Origin: Cololabis saira
Taxonomy: Eukaryota > Chordata > Actinopteri > Beloniformes > Belonidae
NCBI RefSeq assembly: GCF_033807715.1
Contig: NC_084606.1
Coordinates: 38,639,478 to 38,703,477 of the forward strand
Length of the DNA stretch: 64,000 nt
Direction of reading: 5' to 3'
In this document: in pieces, positions 54,169 to 64,000 of the stretch
Numbering within the stretch: position 1 is the stretch's first letter
Layout: every line of letters starts with the position of its first letter
The notes under the pieces: model-generated
Databases searched by the model: none
What the model was told of the DNA's origin: nothing
What the model saw: the letters and a program-made list of their open reading frames with translations, nothing else
Translations under genes and position numbers: made by a program

Positions 54169-55232
54169 AAAACCTATATATTTGAGTCTATGCAGAAGAA
54201 GACCATGATCCACTGAGTCAAAAACGCTTTGGCAAGATCAATAAAAAGTGCAGCATATGATTTTTTTTTCATCCAAAGCTGTAATAATATCATCTGTGAC
54301 TGACGTGGCTGCAGTTATAGTGCTATGCCCTTGCCTAAAACCTGACTGAGTTTGACTTAAAATATCATTTTCAGTCAAAAAATGCTTTAGCTGTTCATTT
54401 ACAAGGGATTCAAAGATTTTGGCTATAACGGACAGTCTGGAAATAGGAAGATAATTATCCAGGATAGAAGAATCTCCACCTTTTAATAATGGAAAAACAA
54501 ATGCTGACTTCCAGGAGCTGGGAATCAAACCACTGCTTAGACTAAGATTGAAAATAGAGGCAATGGGTCTTGCGATCAAATCTGCAGCTGTTTTTAAAAA
54601 ATAAGGTTCAATTTGGTCAGGGCCGGCATACTTTTTACAGTCCAGACTAGATAGAGTAGGAGAAATGGGGAGAAATTCAAAACTATTTCCAGGACAGGTG
54701 GCTACACTGTCTTTCACATCTGCAGGGAGATTTGAGAGATTTGAGAGAATGACTGAGCCTGCATTGATAAAATGCTTATTAAATGCCTCCGCTATATTTT
54801 CTTTACCCTTAATTTCGCTCTGATTTACCTTCAAAAGATAAGGAAGAGTAGAGGGTGTCATAGACCCTGATTAAGATTTAATTAATTTCCAAAATTTTCT
54901 GGGATCATTAAGATTTTCATTTATCAAGTTAAGATAACACTCACTTTTTGCATTTTTTACCAACTTAGTGCATTTATTTCTTAATGCCACTGTACCCAGT
55001 CTCCGGCAACATTACTTCCTTTAGCCTTGGCCCATGCCTTATCTCTTTCTCTAATAGAAAATGAGATTGACTCATTAAACCATGGGTTATCTCTACCACT
55101 AACTCTGAATCTTTTTACAGTTGCATGTTTATTAATTAGGGCCATGAAAGTTGTTTTAAAATAATTCCATGCCAAATCAACATCCGCCATCACACAGACA
55201 AGGTCCAAGTCGCTATTAAACAAGTCTACCAA
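54169..55232 (-). pseudogene. Different LINE (CR1/L2/Rex-like): endonuclease-RT linker and RT N-terminal part
   Basis: The frame at 54238-54861 contains NYLPISRLSVIAKIFESLVN, QTQSGFRQGHSTITAATSVT and DDIITALDEKK, and on the far side of a frameshift LLLHRLKYIGFSWFKSYLSN. This is distinct from L2 copy A (NYRPISNLPFVSKILEKAV, QSGFRMHHSTETAL). The frame at 54981-55232 holds the preceding linker (DNPWFNESISFSIRERDKAW). It joins the L2 RT at about 54168 in register of the protein. The 5' part is cut at 55232 by the minisatellite. Confidence 0.8.
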
Positions 55233-55239
55233 GTCTACT

Positions 55240-55775
55240 CAAGTAAACCTCTAGTTAGTGTTGGTAAACCTCTAGTTAGAGTTAGTAAACCTCTAGTTAG
55301 AGTTAGTAAACCTCTAGTTAGTGTTAGTAAACCTCTAGTTAGTGTTAGTAAACCTGTAGTTGGAGTTAGTAAACCTCTAGTTAGTGTTAATAAACCTCTA
55401 GTTGGTGTTAGTAAACCTCTAGTTGGTGTTAGTAAACCTCTAGTTGGTGTTAGTAAACCTCTAGTTGGTGTTAGTAAACCTCTAGTTAGTGTTAGTAAAC
55501 CTCTAGTTAGTGTTAATAAACCTCTAGTTGGTGTTAGTAAACCTCTAGTTGGTGTTAGTAAACCTCTAGTTGGTGTTAGTAAACCTCTAGTTATTGTTAG
55601 TAAACCTCTAGTTGGAGTTAGTAAACCTCTAGTTAGTGTTAATAAACCTCTAGTTGGTGTTAGTAAACCTCTAGTTGGTGTTAGTAAACCTCTAGTTGGT
55701 GTTAGTAAACCTCTAGTTATTGTTAGTAAACCTCTAGTTGGTGTTAGTAAACCTCTAGTTAGTGTAAACTCTAGT
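55240..55775 (+). repeat. 21-bp minisatellite derived from the L2 3'UTR
   Basis: About 25 units of GTAAACCTCTAGTTGGTGTTA with G/A and T/A variants at fixed positions. A period of 21 keeps the minus-strand frame open (repeated LLTPTRG), which is not a gene. The L2 3'UTR (copy A, 25845-25900, other strand) carries two or three diverged units of this sequence. Confidence 0.95.
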
Positions 55776-56150
55776 GTGTTAGAGTCAGTAGTCATAGTTG
55801 CAGCTATAGAACAAGACTATAATAGTTAGTCTCAAATATAGCTTGGTGGTAGATATTCTGCTATAGGCCTATGCTGCAGGCCTATGCTGCAGGGGGGCAC
55901 TGACATGATCCACTGGGCGGTGCCTCTCACCCTTCTTCTCCTCTCCTCTTCTTCCATTTTTTATTTATTATAAGTATCTCATAGCCATCATTGTTGTCCA
56001 TTGTTCTTGTAGTTTCTTGTGCTGGTCTGCCCCCACCCCTTTTTTTCTATTTTGTGCATGTTTGCAGGCTGGAGCTTCAGGAGCTGCATGCTGACCTGCA
56101 GTCCCCCCTCTGATCATCCCACTGCTGCTTCCACCTGTTTGTGTAGATGT
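55776..56150 (+). mobile_element. L2 3'UTR fragment, plus orientation
   Basis: It matches the complement of 25540-25850, including ACTCTAGTGTGTTAGAGTCA, CACTGACATGATCCACTGGG and TAGTTTCTTGTGCTGG. The terminal part with the ATTCA tail is missing. It adjoins the minisatellite without a gap. Confidence 0.85.
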
Positions 56151-56871
56151 CTGCTATATGCTTGCTGACATCCTGGCCAAAACAAATCAAACCAAACAAA
56201 ACAAAACAAATGCCCAGCATTTAATTGTGCTACTATGTATGTATGTAATAATAAAAGTAATTATAATGCATAGTATTACATTATCATTACTTTACTATAA
56301 TACTACAATATAATAGAGAACAATAGGCAGCAATGGTATAACAATATACTTGAATATAAGAGTAGATATACTATACACTGGTTCCTATATATTTACCTCC
56401 AATTATATACATAAAAATCACTATAAATCTATATATATCGACATATCTACATATAACTATAAATCAATATATATTAATAGCGATATAGAAACACAAATGC
56501 TGTACGTATAATACAACTCAATATATCCATATACATACCTACATATAACATATATCCATAATATACATCTATATATCTACATTTATTAATAAATGTACAT
56601 ATCTACCGTACATGTTTATTCGCATCTGTATTTTCAATTTTGAAATTAAATTGAACCAGGGAGTCACACACACTGCACTTAAAAAAGGACTGAATAAACT
56701 TTATATTGATCCTTCCAAAGTCCTACATTTGCACATATGACCTTTTTAACCGAGGAGATTTTCCTGGCGCCTATCACTTGGTGTAATTGAAAATAAAGCT
56801 TGTTTCAAGTGCAGACACCTACACCCAACTCCCATGGTAAAAGTCCACGTATAACTATCCATCTTTAAAGT
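56151..56871. other. AT-rich intergenic, no gene
   Basis: TATA-rich sequence with (AAACA)n-type words at 56178-56212. No ORF, RNA gene or named repeat. Confidence 0.5.
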
Positions 56872-57527
56872 TCAATTTATTTATATAGCGTCTAATACAA
56901 CAGATGTTGTCTCTAGACGCTTTCCAGAGATCCAGAACATAAACATGAACATAAACATAAACATAAACATAAACCCCCGAGCAATTATTATATAAACAAT
57001 GGCAGGTAAAAACTCCCTTAGTGGGAGAAAAGCCTTAAGCCAAACAGTGGCAAGGAAAAACTCCCCTTTAGGAGGGAAGAAACCTTGAGCAGGACCAGGC
57101 TCATAAGGGGGGACCCTCCTGCCGAAGGCCAGACTGGGGGAGTCAGGGACGTCGACAGCACACAGCAGGCAGGTGGAAGCAGCAGCGGGATGACCAGAGG
57201 TGGGGGGGGGGGCGTCAGCAGCACACAACAGTCATGTGGAAGCAGCAGCGGGATGACCAGAGGGGGGGGGGGCGTCAGCAGCACACAACAGTCATGTGGA
57301 AGGAGTAGCGGGATGACCAGAGGGGGGGGGGGGGTGCAGGCAGGCGGAAGCAGCAACAGCAGACATCCACGTAGGCAGGTGGAAGAAGCAATGGGATGAC
57401 CAGAGGGGGGGGAGGGCCGGGAACACAGGCCAGAACGCAGCTCCTGAGGCTCCGGCCTGCAAACATACACAAAAGAGAAAAAAGGGGGGCCGGCACAAGA
57501 AACTACAGGAACGATGGACAAAAATGA
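56872..57527 (-). mobile_element. L2 3' fragment with G-rich tandem repeat
   Basis: It starts TTCAATTTATTTATATAGCG (short tail) and is nearly identical to 24965-25620 of copy A, including all four G-run units at 57175-57415. It ends at ACAAAAATGATG by 5' truncation. High similarity suggests a recent insertion. Confidence 0.9.
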
Positions 57528-57603
57528 TGTGGCATCAGCAAAAAGGTGGCGTGATACAGTCTGTCTCAGACAGAAACCATTGTATCTTGTGGTTTATTCA
57601 CAT

Positions 57604-58253
<650 letters not shown>

Positions 58254-58261
58254 ATTCACAT

Positions 58262-58859
58262 ACACCCACCCCAGTGATATCAGAGACATGGGACATGCAA
58301 AATATTTGTCATTTGTGCCAGACTGCACCGTCTAAGAAATGTCAGTTTCCTTACAGCAGCTTGGCAGTGACACCTGCCAATACACTGATTGGATCTATAA
58401 CAGCCCTCCAGCAGGATAAGTGATTGTCACACTGCCCTCCCTTATTTCACCATACATATTCATTCATGTGATTACAAGCAGTTCAATCAGGCTGTAAGCA
58501 ATACAGAAATCCTACAAGGTCCAACAAAGTTACTGTGACTTTTTTGGTGCTTATTCATGAAGTAAATACATGAATAAGCAATGAAGGTGCTGTCAGATTA
58601 ATGGACAGCAGGATGAGAATACAGGTCACGCGCATTCCTAGTTAGACAGTGAATGTGGATGTGGAGTTAAAAACATTAAAGGAAACTATTGCAGCTTCAC
58701 TAATAAAACTAATAACTAATAACTAATAACTAATAAAACCTGATTCCACCGGAGCTTATGGTGGAGGCGCGTTCCAAACAAGTGTGTTCTCCACAGAACT
58801 TCGTCTCTTTGCTTTTCTTGAACACAAATACAAATAGGATAAAGTACGTCCTATCGTCA
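58262..58859. other. Intergenic, nothing recognised
   Basis: No supported ORF. ACTAATAACTAATAACTAAT lies at about 58705-58730. Confidence 0.45.
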
Positions 58860-59880
58860 GTGTTGTGCAAGTTCCTACTTCTCATGAACTAGTTCAAAGT
58901 TCAGTTGACTGTTACACCCGCAAACGTAATAACAGCACTTGATAAGATGAAAATAGGCAAGAATCGAAAGAACAAGAATATGTGGCAAGAAAATGTCAGC
59001 CTGTTGAAGACATTTAGTGAGCAACTTGTATAAGCAGAAGATTTTTAGTATTCATGTTTTTTTTTAATTCAATTAGATTCAAATTTGCTTCAATAGTGTA
59101 AATATCACAACAATATTGCCAAAGCATCAAAAATAAATTCAACAAAAATGAATGAATTTCATGAATTAAATCAAGAAAAGAGTTGCATTGTAAACTCGCT
59201 CTGTTTGGGGGCGTACAATGTGTGTTTTAGTTATATTATTGTATGTGTGATTTTGTATATGTGTGTATATGGGGAAGAAATAATCAAAAGAAATAATAAT
59301 ATATAATAATAATAGTAATAATAATTTTATTAAAACAATTGTGATTATCACAATTTTTTTATCTTTTTTTATTAAAATAAATTATAATTTAATCATTAAA
59401 GATTCCTTTAATGTATTCAAATATTTCTCTTTGAATAATAACTTTTCCACAAAACATCTTGTTAAAATCCTCAAAATGACATCTACACCTTTTCCGTCAT
59501 TAAAAGAAGAAAGAACAAACACCAACAACCACAAAGATCATTATTTTGTCTGATATTACATTTGTGGGAAGTTATTACATTTACAGATTTTCCCCTTCCC
59601 ACATATGTAATAATTTCCTGCAAATGTAATAGTTATTACATTTGCAGAAAATTCAGTATTACGTTTGCAGTAGGCAAATTTTACAACATTTGTGGGATTA
59701 TTACATTCAAAGCTGCAGATTTGTATTACGTTTGTGGTTTACTGTATTATGTTTGTGGGCTGTTACTACGTTTGCGGGTGTAACAGTTGACATAGTTTAA
59801 AAATGAACAGTTCACGTTCATAGTTCACCATCTTCACTTTGAACTAGTTCAAATTCAGTTCATTTTAATATTTTTAGGTG
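58860..59880. mobile_element. Inverted-end element with a periodic ATTACGTTTGTGGG motif
   Basis: The left part reads GAACTAGTTCAAAGTTCAGT and TGTTACACCCGCAAACGTAA (58886-58931). The right part has the inverse, TACGTTTGCGGGTGTAACAG (59766-59786) and TTTGAACTAGTTCAAATTCA (59838-59858). Between them, at 59555-59780, variants of ATTACGTTTGTGGG recur about ten times on both strands. AT-rich microsatellite fills the centre. No ORF. Probably a MITE or other non-autonomous transposon. Confidence 0.65.
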
Positions 59881-62345
<2,465 letters not shown>

Positions 62346-62764
62346 TTTAATATTAACTTGCACCTGTAAATGAGTAGTTAGGATTGATTTCCTGTAACTG
62401 AACTTTGACTCCTTCATTGCCATTTCTTTGGATATGGCAGTGAAAGTAACTTTGTTCTTCAGCATTCAAGTTAAGGCTGGATATTGTGCTGGCATTAGCA
62501 GGAGGGTCGCACCCTTCTTTTCTTCTCCTCCTTGCTACACCCGCAACTTAAGAGAACCTATTTTGAGAAGTTTTTGTTAACTCCTCAGTTATTTGCCACG
62601 ACACGTCTTCAATGTGAAAGGTGTTTCTTAAGGTAGGTAATTTTTCAGTTTGTATGTTTGTCCTTTGTTTACTTTTATCTTACAAAGGTTTAATGGACTT
62701 CATTATTGACAATTATGTCCATTGTTATTGATAATTATTTCATGTTTTTTAAATTTTTCCTTAG
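62346..62764. other. Unassigned sequence with a possible 5' noncoding exon
   Basis: No repeat is recognised. A good splice donor, TTTCTTAAG/GTAGGTAA, lies at about 62632, and the acceptor-like TTTTTCCTTAG at 62754-62764. If used, they would join a noncoding exon ending near 62631 to the next segment. Prediction only. Confidence 0.3.
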
Positions 62765-62919
62765 AGAAAGGTTTGAAAACAGAACGAAACAGAAAAAAAA
62801 GACCCAGAAAAATGTGCGGTTAGAATTTATTCCTTTCAGTTGAGTTAAAGACTTTTCTTAATTATGAAGGAGGATATGAATGCACAAGATGCCACGAAGG
62901 AAGAAGAATCGACCAAACC
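62765..62919 (+). other. Candidate coding exon of an unidentified gene (first ATG)
   Basis: After the acceptor TTTTTCCTTAG, the segment holds ATG at 62864 reading MKEDMNAQDATKEEESTKP and ends CC/GTAAGTAT, a strong donor at 62920. A later ATG in another frame would give MPRRKKNRPN instead. No homology is recognised. Confidence 0.35.
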
Positions 62920-63028
62920 GTAAGTATGACTGATGCAAGAAGAAAAGGAGAAAGGAGAAATTCAAGAAAGCTTTGCGACTAAAATCCTGCTGTAGCATCA
63001 ACACAGATATTTGCTTTTCTCTGTTAGA

Positions 63029-63092
63029 TGCCGTTTCTGCACAACAGAGAACCAGAACAACAAAAACTCCAGCTTCAACAACGGCCAAAACA
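63029..63092 (+). other. Candidate second coding exon of the unidentified gene
   Basis: It is preceded by GCTTTTCTCTGTTAG and followed by CAA/GTAAGAAA. In the phase set by the MKEDMN frame it reads CRFCTTENQNNKNSSFNNGQ. In the phase of the alternative MPRRKK frame it reads AVSAQQRTRTTKTPASTTAK, a Thr-rich stretch. The gene, if real, continues beyond the window or is interrupted by the satellite that follows. Confidence 0.35.
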
Positions 63093-63234
63093 AGTAAGAA
63101 AAACATCAACCTAATTAATTTGATTAAACATTGGAAGTATTTTTTACTTCTTAGGAAAATGTATATGAGGAAATAAATTACTTCATTTAAGAGGAAGAAA
63201 AGGAACATGGTTTAACCCTCCGGGACACCTTTAA

Positions 63235-64000
63235 TAATTGTTACACTCTGACCCCTTCGCGCAAAAAACGCGCTTTTCATAAGGTAGCTATAAAACATAT
63301 TATACATTAATATTATATTCTACTTTAATTGAGCTAATTTCTTTCACCAATATCTGACCTAAGTATTGATATCAAATATTCATGATTTTTTAAAGATTTA
63401 ACCTTTTAAATGCCAGGTTTTTGTCACAATGCCACCATGTTTTTAGATGGAAAAAACAGAAAAATTTTATTATTTTCAATATACTACATGCAAAGTAGAT
63501 TTTTTTGTTTTGGGTTATTACAGCTGGGATATGTCAATGATGAGTAGCAACATTGATTTTCATGCATTATTATTTTTTGTGCAGTGTCAAATACTCACAC
63601 TTTGACCCCTTCGCGCAAAAAATGCGCTTTTCATAAGGTAGCTATAAAACATATTATACATTAATATTATATTCTACTTTAATTGAGCTAATTTCTTTCA
63701 CCAATATCTGACCTAAGTATTGATATCAAATATTCATGATTTTTTAAAGATTTAACCCTTTAAATGCCAGGTTTTTGTCACGATGCCACCATGTTTTTAG
63801 ATGGAAAAAACAGAAAAATTGAATTATTTTCAATATACTACATGCAAAGTAGATTTTTTTGTTTTGGGTTATTACAGCCTGGGATATGTCAATGATGAGT
63901 AGCAACATTGATTTTCATGCATTATTATTTTTTGTGCAGTGTCAAATACTCACACTTTGACCCCTTTGCGCAAAAAATGCGCTTTTCATAAGGTAGCTAT
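63235..64000. repeat. Satellite with ~355-bp period, at window end
   Basis: GACCCCTTCGCGCAAAAAA occurs at 63250 and 63604, and a variant at 63959, giving spacings of 354 and 355 bp. The intervening sequence (for example GCGCTTTTCATAAGGTAGCT, ATGCCAGGTTTTTGTCAC) is almost identical in both complete units. It runs out of the window, so the copy number is unknown. No coding. Confidence 0.95.

Noticed and set aside
55235..55795. 186-codon frame of repeated LLTPTRG
   Set aside because: A 21-bp minisatellite keeps the frame open; it is L2 3'UTR-derived, not a gene.
62858..63208. 116-codon hydrophobic minus-strand frame (membrane-protein-like)
   Set aside because: Phe/Leu/Ile content follows from A-rich plus-strand sequence; no start context, and it overlaps better splice-supported plus-strand signals.

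Overview
This is vertebrate nuclear DNA, most likely from a teleost fish. One spliced host gene is recognisable, a secreted ribonuclease of the RNase A superfamily with the fish/angiogenin-like layout. Nearly everything else is a dense, deeply nested pile of transposable elements and simple repeats of kinds typical of teleosts: Tx1-type, L2 and L1 LINEs, hAT- and Harbinger-like DNA transposons, foldback MITEs, a tRNA-derived SINE and a solo LTR. There are no operons, prokaryotic promoters or CRISPR arrays.

Layout. (a) 1-22.3 kb: three long Tx1-type LINEs stand head to tail on the minus strand. Each is bounded on both sides by a (GAA)n tract, that is (TTC)n on the element's sense strand. The row appears to sit in the GAA tract of one dispersed repeat (called X here), which itself splits a palindromic TA-flanked MITE. 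A second, unsplit MITE with the same flanking sequence lies just downstream at 21.6-22.25 kb and serves as an empty-site reference. The third LINE (15.1-20.97 kb) has both ORFs open, with a UAAUG stop-start junction. (b) 22.3-24.85 kb: X copies in palindromic arrangement and a 211-bp tandem duplication. (c) 24.85-38.29 kb: the two ends of a Harbinger-like element lie 13.4 kb apart. Between them are a nearly complete L2 LINE (esterase-type ORF1; ORF2 with one in-frame stop) and an element with about 450-500-bp inverted arms. That element holds about 2.5 kb of a heptameric (TACTACA/TACTGCA) satellite, which is split by a hAT element with a perfect 8-bp target duplication. (d) 38.3-47.96 kb: LINE fragments, a second L2 copy split by a solo LTR (itself split by a TIR transposon) and by another L2 tail, a broken small membrane/coiled-coil ORF that I do not recognise, a SINE and an X fragment.

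(e) 48.5-51.77 kb: the ribonuclease gene, with a TATA-like box, two predicted 5' noncoding exons, one coding exon (50952-51401, 149 aa) and clustered polyadenylation signals. Its second intron is filled by a foldback MITE that carries two expanded GTCGAAATG minisatellite blocks. (f) 51.8-60.5 kb: microsatellites, X and L2 fragments, a chimeric LINE junction, a 21-bp minisatellite that grew out of the L2 3'UTR, and a hAT-type MITE with an 8-bp target duplication. (g) 60.5-64 kb: the 3' end of an L1-clade LINE with a very G-rich 3'UTR, then possible 5' exons of an unidentified plus-strand gene, then a satellite of about 355-bp period that runs off the window.

Functionally, only the ribonuclease and perhaps the exons at 62.6-63.1 kb look like host genes. 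The LINE at 15.1-20.97 kb is the only element with a complete, uninterrupted coding capacity.
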